NCBI RefSeq assembly: GCF_004341825.1
Contig: NZ_SMAG01000008.1
Span: 1-64,000 of the forward strand
From: Hazenella coriacea
Lineage (GTDB): Bacteria > Bacillota > Bacilli > Thermoactinomycetales > Thermoactinomycetaceae
Direction: 5' to 3'
Length of the DNA: 64,000 bases
How positions within the stretch are numbered: position 1 is the first letter of the stretch; each line of letters opens with the position of its first letter. Positions 7,799 to 16,921 of the stretch are shown one piece after another. Made by a program: the position numbers and the translations under genes. The notes under the pieces were generated by a model. It ran no database searches. It was given only the letters and a program-made list of their open reading frames with translations, and was not told the DNA's origin.

Positions 7799-9625
7799 AT
7801 GTGCGGAATCGTAGGTTACATCGGACCGAAGCAAGCTCAAAATATTTTGCTAGAGGGCTTAAGCAAGTTAGAATATCGTGGTTATGACTCGGCGGGGCTT
7901 GCTGTCTATAATGGGGAAACCATCGGTGTGAATAAAGCCAAAGGTCGTTTAGCCAATCTCGCAGACATCTTAGAAGCTAATCCGTTAAAAGGGTCTTTAG
8001 GCATTGGTCACACCCGTTGGGCTACTCATGGGAAACCATCCGATGAAAACTCTCATCCTTTTGTGGACGAAACGGGACGCTTTGTAGTCGTTCACAACGG
8101 GATTATTGAAAACTATATTGAACTGAGAGAAGAATTGATCAACCAAGGACATACATTTACTTCTGAAACGGACTCTGAAGTCGTTGCTAAGTTATTGGCT
8201 GAATGTTGGAATGGGGATCTTGTATCCACGGTGCAAGACGTGATCAAACGCTTGGATGGTGCCTATGCACTCGGAATTCTGAGCGAAAACGAACCTGACA
8301 AAATCGTAGCTGTTCGTTATGCGAGTCCATTAGTCGTCGGACTCGGTGAAGGAGAAAACTTTATCGCTTCAGATATTCCAGCGATCCTAAAACATACTCG
8401 CGATGTTTATATCTTAGAAGATGGTGAAATGGCTGTACTAGAGCCAAATGAAGTCACTTTGATGAGAGTAGACGGAACTCCAGTCCATCGTGATTCGATG
8501 CGTGTGAATTGGGATATTGCTACTGCTGAAAAAGGTGGATATGACCACTTCATGATGAAAGAGATCTATGAACAACCTAAAGCTATTCGGGATACTCTGG
8601 CGGGTCGGATCAAAGATGGAGTTGTCGATCTTTCAAGCGAAGTGAAATTGTCTACCGAAGAGATTGCTCAGATCGAAAAGATTCACTTTGTCGCATGTGG
8701 AACCGCTTATCATGCTGGATTGGTTGGTAAATATGTGATCGAAGATCTCGCGCGGATTCCAGTGGAATGTGACGTAGCATCTGAATATCGTTACCGTAAT
8801 CCGATCATCACTGATCGCACACTCGTTGTTGTTGTCAGCCAATCCGGTGAGACCGCTGATACCTTAGCCGCTCTCCGCGAAGCGAAACGACAAGGTGCTC
8901 GTGTCATTGCGATTACCAACGTAGTGGGAAGCTCTGTTGCTCGTGAAGCTGATGATGTGATTATCACTTGGGCAGGTCCTGAGATCGCTGTAGCATCTAC
9001 CAAGGCCTATATCTCCCAGTTAATCGCCATCTACTTGCTCGGTACTTACTTTGCTCAAGTACGTGGACACAAGAGAGCAGCAGAATTAGCAAAAATCGTG
9101 GGTCATCTCACTGAGCTACCAACCCAAGTCGAAGAAGTCTTACAACAAGAAAAAACAGTAGAAGCCTTTGCTCAGTCGATCACCAAACATTCCAGCCTAT
9201 TCTTCCTAGGACGTGGACTTGACTATGCTGTAGCCTTAGAAGGATCACTCAAGTTGAAAGAGCTCTCCTACATCCACTCAGAAGCATATGCGGCTGGAGA
9301 ACTCAAGCATGGAACCTTGGCACTGATCGAAGAAGGCATCCCAGTGATCTCACTCGCCACCCAATCCTCCATCTTTGACAAAATGGTCAGCAACATCCAA
9401 GAAGTCAAAGCCCGTGGAGCTTATGTATTGGGCATCGCTGTCGAAGGAGATCAAGAACTACAAAAATCTGTAGACGAAGTAATCACCATCCCACGGACGA
9501 TTGATCTGCTAGCACCTGTGCTTACGGTGGTTCCATTGCAACTACTCGCTTACTATACCTGTGTGGCACTTGAATATGATGTAGATAAGCCAAGAAACTT
9601 GGCTAAGAGTGTAACGGTTGAGTAA
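7799..9625 (+). CDS. glmS: Glutamine-fructose-6-phosphate aminotransferase (isomerising)
   Basis: Makes glucosamine-6-phosphate from fructose-6-phosphate and glutamine, the committed step to UDP-GlcNAc. The 608-residue protein has the N-terminal nucleophile Cys2 (MCGIVGY), the class II glutaminase signatures GHTRWATHG and HNGIIENY, then two SIS sugar-isomerase domains with SQSGET, and the C-terminal DKPRNLAKSVTVE. RBS AGGGGG at 7784-7789. Expression is controlled by the ribozyme upstream. It is monocistronic, with a terminator downstream. Confidence 0.98.
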   Translation: MCGIVGYIGPKQAQNILLEGLSKLEYRGYDSAGLAVYNGETIGVNKAKGRLANLADILEANPLKGSLGIGHTRWATHGKPSDENSHPFVDETGRFVVVHNGIIENYIELREELINQGHTFTSETDSEVVAKLLAECWNGDLVSTVQDVIKRLDGAYALGILSENEPDKIVAVRYASPLVVGLGEGENFIASDIPAILKHTRDVYILEDGEMAVLEPNEVTLMRVDGTPVHRDSMRVNWDIATAEKGGYDHFMMKEIYEQPKAIRDTLAGRIKDGVVDLSSEVKLSTEEIAQIEKIHFVACGTAYHAGLVGKYVIEDLARIPVECDVASEYRYRNPIITDRTLVVVVSQSGETADTLAALREAKRQGARVIAITNVVGSSVAREADDVIITWAGPEIAVASTKAYISQLIAIYLLGTYFAQVRGHKRAAELAKIVGHLTELPTQVEEVLQQEKTVEAFAQSITKHSSLFFLGRGLDYAVALEGSLKLKELSYIHSEAYAAGELKHGTLALIEEGIPVISLATQSSIFDKMVSNIQEVKARGAYVLGIAVEGDQELQKSVDEVITIPRTIDLLAPVLTVVPLQLLAYYTCVALEYDVDKPRNLAKSVTVE

Positions 9626-9714
9626 TACGTAGGTTGTTTGAACAATCTGTTGTGGATTTGAAATAAAGTTGTACAGTTTCGAATCGAGTTGTTTCGTTAA
9701 AAGCACTCTGTTTA

Positions 9715-9749
9715 CCCCTTTAGATTTGATTGTCTAAAGGGGGTGTTTT
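9715..9749 (+). terminator. Terminator of glmS
   Basis: Stem CCCCTTTAGA/TCTAAAGGGG (9715-9724 with 9733-9742) followed by GTGTTTTT. An ATG follows the T-run and opens a 12-codon ORF (9751-9789), with AAAGGGGG of the stem as possible RBS. Between there and mqo (to 10123) I see only AT-rich sequence with repeated ACTATAA units around 9985-10020, probably the mqo promoter region. Confidence 0.88.
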
Positions 9750-10123
9750 TATGTCCAAATGTAAAAACATGATGGGAATTCAATCATAACAGACCTTAAA
9801 ATAAGTTTAGGCATATATGAACAGTTTTTAATCCAACTTTATTCCAAAACAATATATGGAAGCAAACGAATTCTTAACCCTAGCAAGTTTTATGTGTTCT
9901 AAGGTCTTGTGGACGGAACTCTGACATTTTAACTAGATTTGGATCGTTAGAAATCATAGGATCATTGATAGGATATATTTCGAACTATAAATAACTATAA
10001 TAGACTATGATATAGTTATAATTGAGGCTGAAAAGGTGTGTTCCTATGGCGCCTTGCTATTTGTGATATCTATAGCAGGAGTGCCTACTATTTGTAATAT
10101 AATAGGGGAAGAGGAAGTTTATA

Positions 10124-11626
10124 ATGAGTAAAATACAGAGAAAAACAGATGTTATCTTAATTGGCGCTGGAGTCATGAGCGCGACTTTGGGGTCATTACT
10201 GAAAGAGTTAGCACCTGAATGGGAAATCAAAGTGTTTGAGAAACTCGCAAGTGCAGGAGAGGAGAGCTCTAATGAATGGAATAATGCGGGTACTGGCCAT
10301 TCTGCATTGTGCGAGCTTAACTATACATCCGAAAAATCTGACGGATCTATAGATATTAACAAAGCAATAAAAATTAATCAACAGTTTCAGCTTTCAAGAC
10401 AATTTTGGTCATATCTTGTAAACAGCAATCTGATTCGAAATCCACAGAACTTTATCATGCCAATCCCTCATATAAGTTTAGTACAAGGGGAAAAAAATGT
10501 AACGTTTTTGAAAAAACGTTTTGAAGTGCTGTCAAAAAACCCCTTGTTTCAAGAGATGGAATTCACCAATGACCTTGAAAAGCTGAAGGAATGGATTCCG
10601 CTGATCATGGAAGGTCGTACATCGAATGAACCGATTGCGGCAACAAAAATTGATTCTGGAACAGATGTCAACTTTGGTGCTTTAACACGCATATTGTTTG
10701 ACCATTTACAGAGTAAAAACGTCGAGATCAACTACAAGCATAGTGTTAAGGATCTGAAACGTACTAGCGATGGCTTGTGGGAAGTGAAAGTGCAAGATAT
10801 CAATAGCGGTAATATCGAATACCATACTGCAAAATTCGTCTTTATCGGTGGTGGGGGTGGAAGTCTACCTTTATTACAAAAAACCGGTATTCCCGAGTCA
10901 AAACATATTGGAGGGTTTCCGGTAAGCGGACTATTTATGGTATGTAACAATCAGGAAGTTGTAGAACAGCATCATGCCAAAGTATACGGTAAAGCTAAGG
11001 TGGGTGCTCCACCAATGTCTGTTCCGCATCTTGATACAAGATATATCGACAACAAAAAAACATTGTTATTTGGACCGTTTGCTGGCTTCTCACCAAAGTT
11101 CTTAAAAACAGGTTCAAATTTTGATTTGATCGGTTCCGTAAAACCGAATAATGTCTTGACTATGTTGGCAGCAGGCGTAAAAGAGATGGCATTGACAAAA
11201 TACCTGATCCAGCAACTTATGTTATCGAATGAAAAGCGCATGGAAGAATTACGTGAGTTTATTCCAAACGCCAAAAGCGAGGATTGGAGTATAGTAGTAG
11301 CGGGTCAGCGTGTACAAGTGATCAAAGATACGGAAGCTGGGGGTAAAGGAACCCTTCAATTTGGCACGGAAGTTGTTAGCGCCGCTGATGGCTCGATCGC
11401 TGCATTGCTTGGCGCTTCTCCGGGTGCTTCTACTGCTGTTCACGTTATGCTTGAAGTATTGGAAAAATGCTTCCCACAACAAATGAAAGGGTGGGAGCCG
11501 AAAATAAAAGAAATGATTCCTTCTTATGGTGTGTCACTTGTGGAAAACCCAGAACTCTACCAAGAAATTTTTACTTCAACAGCGCAGACGCTTGGTCTAA
11601 GCAAAAAAGAACTGATCTATAGTTAA
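10124..11626 (+). CDS. mqo: Malate:quinone oxidoreductase
   Basis: FAD-dependent peripheral membrane enzyme oxidising malate to oxaloacetate and passing electrons to the quinone pool. The 500-residue protein has an N-terminal FAD-binding glycine motif ([10 protein letters not shown]), the family-typical [18 protein letters not shown] segment and a C-terminal GEs/[10 protein letters not shown]-like flavin-binding region ([12 protein letters not shown]). Length fits Mqo. GGGGAAGAGG precedes the ATG. Monocistronic, with a strong downstream terminator. The related 2-hydroxyglutarate oxidases lack the EWNNAGTGH signature. Confidence 0.95.
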   Translation: MSKIQRKTDVILIGAGVMSATLGSLLKELAPEWEIKVFEKLASAGEESSNEWNNAGTGHSALCELNYTSEKSDGSIDINKAIKINQQFQLSRQFWSYLVNSNLIRNPQNFIMPIPHISLVQGEKNVTFLKKRFEVLSKNPLFQEMEFTNDLEKLKEWIPLIMEGRTSNEPIAATKIDSGTDVNFGALTRILFDHLQSKNVEINYKHSVKDLKRTSDGLWEVKVQDINSGNIEYHTAKFVFIGGGGGSLPLLQKTGIPESKHIGGFPVSGLFMVCNNQEVVEQHHAKVYGKAKVGAPPMSVPHLDTRYIDNKKTLLFGPFAGFSPKFLKTGSNFDLIGSVKPNNVLTMLAAGVKEMALTKYLIQQLMLSNEKRMEELREFIPNAKSEDWSIVVAGQRVQVIKDTEAGGKGTLQFGTEVVSAADGSIAALLGASPGASTAVHVMLEVLEKCFPQQMKGWEPKIKEMIPSYGVSLVENPELYQEIFTSTAQTLGLSKKELIYS

Positions 11627-11640
11627 TTTTTTGATGTAAA

Positions 11641-11697
11641 AACAACCAATGGCTTCGTCTTTTGTGATCAGTGGGCGAGGCCATTAGTTGTTTTTAA
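11641..11697 (+). terminator. Terminator of mqo
   Basis: Long imperfect stem starting AACAACCAATGGC and closing GCCATTAGTTGTTTTT. Confidence 0.85.
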
Positions 11698-11881
11698 GGA
11701 CATTTAGATACCTGAAAACATAACCAATTTACATCATTTAAAAATTCAGATTAAATATACTTAAATGAAGATCAGTGGCGTTTGATATGAAAACAAATCG
11801 TGTTCACGGGTAAGCTCATGAGGGGCCTTGCGCATAGCTGCCCATAAACTGCGTGATTCCCTATTGAGAGGTGAATAACAA

Positions 11882-12400
11882 GTGAAGCAACACGTCTTAC
11901 AGCAGTATGATTATCATGTTTGGGCTAACAAGAAGGTATGCGCACATTTACAAGACATTTCCGAAGTGGTATATCACAAGGAGATTAAAAGTGTGTTTCC
12001 AACGATCTACGATGCAATGACGCACATCTACGAGGCCGATTACAATTGGTTGACGTTCCTTTCCAAAGGAGGAGTCACTGACTTGTCAGCCACATATTTT
12101 GAGGAATTAAAGAAATCAACGGATCGATTGGTAGCCGAAACAAAAGGCAAGCGTATTGAAGAGCTTAATCAAATGATGATCGAACTGAGTGATAGTTTTA
12201 GGGAGTATATCACGAATCATGAAGACATTGAAGCGATGTGCCCATATGGGGAGTTTAAAGCCCGTTATGTGGATTACATTCAACATATCGTGAATCACGG
12301 AACATATCATCGCGGGAATGTCACAGCCATGCTTAGGCAGATCGGACATCCTGGTACGCAGACAGACTATGGCTTCTACTTGCTTACATTAAGCCAATAA
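11882..12400 (+). CDS. DinB-family protein
   Basis: 172-residue four-helix-bundle protein of the DinB/YfiT-like type. The potential metal-binding histidines are in place: H at THIYEADYNW in the second helix and the pair in VNHGTYHRGN near the C-terminus. Members include damage-inducible proteins and thiol-S-transferases (bacillithiol); the substrate cannot be told from sequence. GTG start with GAGAGGTG 9 bases upstream. It is followed by its own terminator and stands alone. Confidence 0.85.
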   Translation: MKQHVLQQYDYHVWANKKVCAHLQDISEVVYHKEIKSVFPTIYDAMTHIYEADYNWLTFLSKGGVTDLSATYFEELKKSTDRLVAETKGKRIEELNQMMIELSDSFREYITNHEDIEAMCPYGEFKARYVDYIQHIVNHGTYHRGNVTAMLRQIGHPGTQTDYGFYLLTLSQ

Positions 12401-12403
12401 AGA

Positions 12404-12437
12404 AACAGCCTGGAACCTCGAGTCCAGGCTGTTTTGC
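12404..12437 (+). terminator. Terminator of the dinB-like gene
   Basis: Perfect 10-bp stem AACAGCCTGG/CCAGGCTGTT (12404-12413 with 12424-12433), followed by TTTT-rich sequence. Confidence 0.93.
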
Positions 12438-12459
12438 GTGGTTCTTAACATTTAGAGGG

Positions 12460-12645
12460 ATGTGTAATTATGAGAACAGTGAAAGTTGCCTCCTATTCAA
12501 ACAAAGGGATACAATTTTGCTCCCTATTTCATTACAAGTACATCACGCGGTTTGTGATGGATATCACGCAAGCAAATTTTTAAATGAATTACAGCAATTA
12601 GTTGATAGTAGTGATGAATGGTTGCATATAAGTGAGCATAAATAA
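12460..12645 (+). pseudogene. Chloramphenicol acetyltransferase C-terminal remnant
   Basis: This 61-codon frame encodes the C-terminal part of a type A chloramphenicol acetyltransferase. It keeps LLPISLQVHHAVCDGYH, which contains the catalytic-histidine motif HHxxxDG, then FLNELQQL, which closes the fold. The N-terminal roughly 150 residues are missing; upstream lies the terminator of the preceding gene. No RBS of note precedes the ATG. It cannot be active alone. It is best explained as a decayed resistance gene, perhaps once intact in relatives. Confidence 0.85.
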
Positions 12646-12819
12646 TATTAACTTAAGTGAGGAACTGGCTAACATCAGTTCCTTTTCTTATTTAATTAAA
12701 AGGGACCTATGTTAAAAAAGGTTCAATGGGATGATCAAACTTTCTATAAAAATAGATTCTTTTTATCCGCTGTAAAATGTGGATTTCACTGTGTAGTGTT
12801 GATTTTTTAAAAAATTGGT

Positions 12820-12848
12820 TTGTCATTTACAGGTAACTTACCTATACT
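12820..12848 (+). promoter_or_regulatory. Promoter with operator in the spacer
   Basis: TTGTCA (12820-12825), 17 bases and TATACT (12843-12848). The spacer carries a perfect 6-1-6 palindrome AGGTAACTTACCT (12831-12843), likely a repressor site for the monooxygenase gene that follows. The cognate regulator is not adjacent. Confidence 0.65.
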
Positions 12849-12896
12849 ATCGAATCTCTTTAATAATATATGAATGGAAAACGAGGGGGAATCAAA

Positions 12897-13202
12897 ATGA
12901 GTAAATTTGGATTGTTTGGGAAGCTGATCGCAAAAGAAGGTGAGCGAGACACATTGGTGGAAATTTTGTTAGAAGCAGCAAGATCTATGGAGACACTAGA
13001 TAATTGTGAGATCTATCTTGTCAATGTATCTCATGATGACCCAAATTCAGTATTTGTTTATGAGATCTGGAGTAATGAGAGTGCTCATCAAGCCTCTTTA
13101 TCATTGGAATCGACTCAAACATTAATCCAACGTGCGAAACCAATTATCGCAGGAATGGAGAGAATAAATACTCTTGTACCAAGAGGAGGAAAAGGGATTT
13201 AA
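12897..13202 (+). CDS. ABM-domain (antibiotic biosynthesis) monooxygenase family protein
   Basis: 101-residue ferredoxin-like alpha/beta barrel protein with the ABM pattern: an N-terminal strand (FGLFGKLIAKEG), a central EIYLVNVSHDDPNSVFVYEIW with the typical E-x-W end, and a helix with SAHQASLSLES. Such small proteins oxidise quinone-like or aromatic compounds without cofactor, or act on heme; the substrate here is unknown. The ATG at 12897 is chosen over the one at 12870 because GAGGGGG lies 7 bases before it. It is driven by the operator-bearing promoter at 12820. Confidence 0.85.
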   Translation: MSKFGLFGKLIAKEGERDTLVEILLEAARSMETLDNCEIYLVNVSHDDPNSVFVYEIWSNESAHQASLSLESTQTLIQRAKPIIAGMERINTLVPRGGKGI

Positions 13203-13361
13203 GCATTTCCTCATAATCACGACTTCTAAATTCAATAAAAGTTGAGATTCTAATAACAGATAGAAGCTGATGATTCCTTAGATAAGGGAAAATCGGTTCT
13301 TTTTTTTGATACTGTGACAGCCGGTTGTGCACAAGTGTATAGCCATACATCCAGTAAGAAT

Positions 13362-13562
13362 ATGATAATGAAGATCGAACTGACTAAATTATTGTTATCT
13401 AAAGGGATAAATTCTATTGACCGTCTAAAAGAGATACAAAAAGAACTAGAACAATTCAATATGGACGACTTAGAAAAATGACTACCAGAAACTGAAAAGA
13501 AAGATTTAGTAATGCAGAGAACAGAAATGTTGAACAGGCTTAATCGTCTGGGATCATTATAG
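13362..13562 (+). pseudogene. Degraded short ORF
   Basis: A readable frame starts at ATG 13362/13368 (MKIELTKLLLSKGINSIDRL) and continues through an in-frame TGA at 13479 to TAG at 13560. The amphipathic, Lys/Glu-rich text looks like real coding sequence, but I do not recognise the family. Upstream codons back to about 13309 are also open. Either a remnant or two short peptides. Confidence 0.3.
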
Positions 13563-13767
13563 GGGTCCATCAAAGAAATATTTACACTTTATACAACAAT
13601 AAAAGAGAGTTCTTACATTGTGGTGCTTTTTTATTTCATAGTTTGTAGTGGGGGATTATGAATAGATGATATCTTCGTACTGGGATATTAATTCTTAGTT
13701 TTCTGAGATACGATTATAGATATGCATATAGATAAACCTATTAAATATTAACTATGAGGTGGGAAGA

Positions 13768-14245
13768 ATGGTTCTGAATGAGGTTATAGATAGAATCAAT
13801 AATGTGAAATGGGATCGAGTAGGTACAAATGGATCAAAAGAAGATGTTGACTTAGCTTATGAATTTTTGAGGAGATTGTTTTTAAGGATGAATCAATCAA
13901 ACCAATAGTACCGCTGGTTGCAAATATAGCAAAACTACTCGGTGATGTGGATGGAGAAGTAGACCTTTCGGACTATTGCAAAGAAGCCCCAGAATTTTTA
14001 GATGATAGTATATATAAAAAAAGGTAGTTGAATACTATATACAATTAGCAAAATATGCCGACAAACATTCAGAAGCTAGTAAATATCTAAGTGTATATGA
14101 ACCTTTAATCAGGATTTTCGAAAGAGGGGGTATGTTTGTTCTTAGAATAAAAGCGTTAGATGTAGAAAATGGTGCACACATCCCTTTAAATAGTTGGTAT
14201 GAAAAATTTGTAGATATGGAACCTTTGCCTATAGATCATCTGTAA
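13768..14245 (+). pseudogene. Frameshifted immunity-like gene
   Basis: ATG with GAGGTGGGAAG upstream opens MVLNEVIDRINNVKWDR and stops after 44 codons. The text continues in a second frame (KDESIKPIVPLVANIAKLLG) and, after a TAG near 14026, resumes with YEPLIRIFERGGMF and IPLNSWYEKFVDMEPLPID. Together this is one protein of about 155 residues broken by at least two frameshifts. The end resembles small Bacillota immunity-type proteins by eye; no family is proved. Confidence 0.6.
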
Positions 14246-14356
14246 GCTATTGGGCTACTTATGATATTATTTGCTGTGATGATTAATGGGATCGAATATT
14301 GTCAGTGTTAGAGGTTAAATTTAATAGGAAAACTTTAAACAAGAAAGAGGTTTTTA

Positions 14357-14806
14357 GTGAAGAAGAACTATTGGTTTATAGTGATGGGCAGTATTTGGAC
14401 AGTTATTTTTTCAGGAATGAGTTTTTATTGGGCAATGGGTGGCCTATTGGGGGTTAGATCCCTAGGAGGATCTATTTACGAGATGGCCCTAAATCCTTCA
14501 CGTTCGTTCGTCGCAATTCTTTGGTTTACGGGTTTCATTAAATTACTCGGTTTAATTTTACTGTTGATGCTACTTATTCGCTGGAAGAATTCTATAATGG
14601 GAAAAATGCTTTATTATGCGACTAAAGCTATAGGAATCTTATTATTCTTGTATGGTCTTCTTAATTTCACCACAATTACATTAAGTACATTTAATATTCT
14701 AGAATTTGACTTAGACTCATATGCAACGTTTTGGAGGTTAATTTTTTGGGAGCCATACTGGATGGTCGGTGGAATTCTTTATTTTTTTTCTGTTAAAAGA
14801 ATATAG
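14357..14806 (+). CDS. DUF3995-like membrane protein
   Basis: 149-residue integral membrane protein with four hydrophobic segments (about residues 5-27, 52-74, 86-108 and 127-145). The N-terminal MSFYWAMGG and the overall topology match the DUF3995 family, whose function is unknown. GTG start with AAAGAGG 6 bases upstream. Follows a decayed immunity-like gene and precedes a terminator at 14876. Confidence 0.7.
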   Translation: MKKNYWFIVMGSIWTVIFSGMSFYWAMGGLLGVRSLGGSIYEMALNPSRSFVAILWFTGFIKLLGLILLLMLLIRWKNSIMGKMLYYATKAIGILLFLYGLLNFTTITLSTFNILEFDLDSYATFWRLIFWEPYWMVGGILYFFSVKRI

Positions 14807-14875
14807 AGCAAATAGCAGACTTAATTGAAGAAGAGTCATAGAGATTATCAAACTTCTTGAAAAATATGTAATGCG

Positions 14876-14908
14876 ATCCCTCCTTTAACTAACAAAGGGG
14901 GATTTTTT
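14876..14908 (+). terminator. Terminator after the DUF3995-like gene
   Basis: Stem ATCCCTCCTTT/AAAGGGGGAT (14876-14886 with 14894-14903, one mismatch bulge) followed by T6. The 3' arm also contains an RBS-like AAAGGGGG for a mini-ORF starting at 14909. Confidence 0.85.
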
Positions 14909-15013
14909 ATGTCTAAAAGAAAAAGAACATCTGAAATTGAAAGGACAATGGGTTATGCAGTCTAATCATTGATTGTTGCGATCTTAGCTTTTATTAAGCT
15001 TTATAAACGATGA
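14909..15013 (+). pseudogene. Mini-ORF with internal TAA
   Basis: ATG at 14909 encodes MSKRKRTSEIERTMGYAV, then TAA (14963), then in the same frame SLIVAILAFIKLYKR and TGA (15011-15013). Read through, it is a 34-codon small membrane peptide with a basic head and one hydrophobic stretch. The RBS would be the G-run of the preceding terminator. Probably a small gene with a nonsense mutation; it could be chance. Confidence 0.3.
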
Positions 15014-15113
15014 ATATTGATAATTGATACAAGTGGTTCTTTATTTTGCTCTCCATTAAAGGGCAAACTTATCATGCATTTACTAACAAAAAATGGTGGA
15101 TATCATTAATGCT

Positions 15114-15707
15114 CTACGCTTCGAGTGTACAGAACTCTTGGATCATTTGTTTTTTGATTTCTTCGATCGGAAATTGTTGTGGATACGTGGAGATCATTAA
15201 CATAATTCCTTGTAGTGAAGATGAAAAGTATAAGGAACGTTTGACGGGCTCTTTCACTCCAAGCTTTTCAAAAATCTTGCATTGTAGTTCAAATTGTCTA
15301 GCGGCTTCCTCGATTAGCATTTGACTGTACTTAGTTAATACTTGGTCGGACTTTGGTTGTGTCTGCATATGAAGAAAGAATTGATGTGCTTCAGGCTTTT
15401 TCCATACATGATCCATCGCACCCTCTACGATGGATCGAATTTGTTCTGTCGGTGTTTCTTTAGCGAGTGCCTGCTCCATGACGTCCGTTATTTCCCTGAT
15501 CCTAGTCTCAATAATTGTCGCAAGAAGATCTTCTTTCCCCTTAAAGTAATGATAGATCAGCCCTTTAGATATGTTCGCTTGTTTGGATACCTCGCTAATA
15601 GATGTTGCGTGATATCCTTGCTGAATGAATAGTTCCAACGCCGCCAGATAAATTTTTTCTTTTGTGATTTGTCGAATGCGTTCACTTTCTTCGGGTGTAC
15701 GTGGCAT
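15114..15707 (-). CDS. TetR-family transcriptional regulator
   Basis: 197 residues with an N-terminal TetR helix-turn-helix (residues about 12-58; QQGYHATSISEVSKQANISKGLIYHYFKGKEDLL) and a helical ligand-binding C-terminal domain. Its start lies 8 bases after the stop of the alpha/beta-hydrolase gene upstream (15716-16468), so the two form an operon. An inverted repeat overlapping the operon promoter (16523-16548) is a plausible autorepression site. The ligand is unknown. Confidence 0.9.
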   Translation of the reverse strand: MPRTPEESERIRQITKEKIYLAALELFIQQGYHATSISEVSKQANISKGLIYHYFKGKEDLLATIIETRIREITDVMEQALAKETPTEQIRSIVEGAMDHVWKKPEAHQFFLHMQTQPKSDQVLTKYSQMLIEEAARQFELQCKIFEKLGVKEPVKRSLYFSSSLQGIMLMISTYPQQFPIEEIKKQMIQEFCTLEA

Positions 15708-15715
15708 AGAATCTC

Positions 15716-16468
15716 TTAGTCCCCCAAAAAACGAGTGATATGTTCATACAAAGCATGTGGATGAGTTAACGTAGGCATATGATCTGCACCATGGATTGTA
15801 GCAATACGTATATCGGGAACTTGTTGTCGGAATTGCTCTTTAATACGAATGTTATCTGGAATTTCATGATCACCGATGAGGTATAGGGTCTTCACTTTCA
15901 GTTGATCTAATCGATTGTTTGCTGGAGGTTGGGGCCAAATCGATTCAAAAGTTTTCCACTCAGAAGTCTTCTGTAAATGGTGCCTAAACATGTCAAGCAT
16001 CAAATCTCGATGTGGTCCTGACATCACGATTTGATACGATGGAGCATCAAATGCAAGCTCAATTACTCGATCTTTGTTAGGAAAAACCTCATTGATTTTT
16101 TGCATCCATTCTTTAAACTCTTCGGATAAATCGAATCCTGATAATCCAGGAGCAATCAACACAAGTTCGGATACTTTATCTGGATATTCCAATGCAAAAT
16201 CGGTAGCGACTTGCCCGCCTATCGAGTGACCAATGACCGTTGCCTTCTCAAGTCCAAAGTAATTGAGCAGATTCAGCAAGTCTTCTACATAATTGGGGGG
16301 TGTGATCGGAGATGGAGACTTGCCTGCACCCCGTCCATCAAATGCAATCACCTGATAATGTTTGGATAAAAGGGGTACAAGATACTTCCAATCTCTTAGA
16401 TCTGCTCCACCACTATGAAGAAGAATTACGGGCTTCCCTTTACCATGAACCTCATAATAAAGATCCAT
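15716..16468 (-). CDS. Alpha/beta-fold hydrolase
   Basis: 250-residue single-domain hydrolase. It has the oxyanion HSGG region near residue 18, the nucleophile elbow GHSIGG (Ser near residue 99), an acidic residue in GDHEIP and the catalytic His in GADHMPTL. The motif set is complete, so it should be active; the substrate (ester, lactone or C-C bond) is not predictable. First gene of a two-gene operon with a TetR regulator, suggesting induction by its substrate or a related small molecule. Confidence 0.88.
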   Translation of the reverse strand: MDLYYEVHGKGKPVILLHSGGADLRDWKYLVPLLSKHYQVIAFDGRGAGKSPSPITPPNYVEDLLNLLNYFGLEKATVIGHSIGGQVATDFALEYPDKVSELVLIAPGLSGFDLSEEFKEWMQKINEVFPNKDRVIELAFDAPSYQIVMSGPHRDLMLDMFRHHLQKTSEWKTFESIWPQPPANNRLDQLKVKTLYLIGDHEIPDNIRIKEQFRQQVPDIRIATIHGADHMPTLTHPHALYEHITRFLGD

Positions 16469-16516
16469 TCAGAACTCCCCCATTCCGAATAAATATGGAT
16501 TACCAATTACACCCTT

Positions 16517-16548
16517 ATTTTATTATTGATTGAACATCCGGTCAATAA
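16517..16548 (-). promoter_or_regulatory. Promoter and candidate TetR operator
   Basis: On the minus strand, TTGACC (16545-16540), a 17-base spacer and TAAAAT (16522-16517). The inverted repeat TTATTGA (16523-16529) / TCAATAA (16542-16548) fills the spacer and overlaps the -35, as expected for repression by the adjacent TetR protein. Confidence 0.7.
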
Positions 16549-16853
16549 TAAACATACCTCGTTTTAAAAGAATACCTTTGTCAAAGTCATTGCGAACACT
16601 TTACTCCAGTTCATAAGAAGGTTGATAATAGCAACTAACCAAAGCATTTCATTTTTTAAAGAAATTACGATCAAAATAGAGTAAGACTATAATCTGACTG
16701 AAGCAATGTACGATTTTAATGATTAGTCATAACTACGAAGATATCGAAAAGCTTTGTGATGTGACCTCAATCGATGAAGCAAAGGAAATGTATTTTCGGA
16801 GGTAATCAGAGTGTAATCTTTTTTGTTACAGTATTCTTGCGGAGCAAGTCGAT

Positions 16854-16890
16854 AGAGCAACGCTATTTTAGGGAGTGTTGCTCTGTTTTT
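16854..16890 (+). terminator. Plus-strand terminator without an intact gene upstream
   Basis: Stem AGAGCAACGCT/AGTGTTGCTCT-like (16854-16864 with 16874-16884) then GTTTTT. The stretch 16560-16853 has only a 28-codon frame ending at 16805 (ISHNYEDIEKLCDVTSIDEA...) of unknown origin, perhaps a gene remnant. Confidence 0.65.
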
Positions 16891-16921
16891 ATAATAGGGT
16901 CTGACAAGATCATGTAGATAA

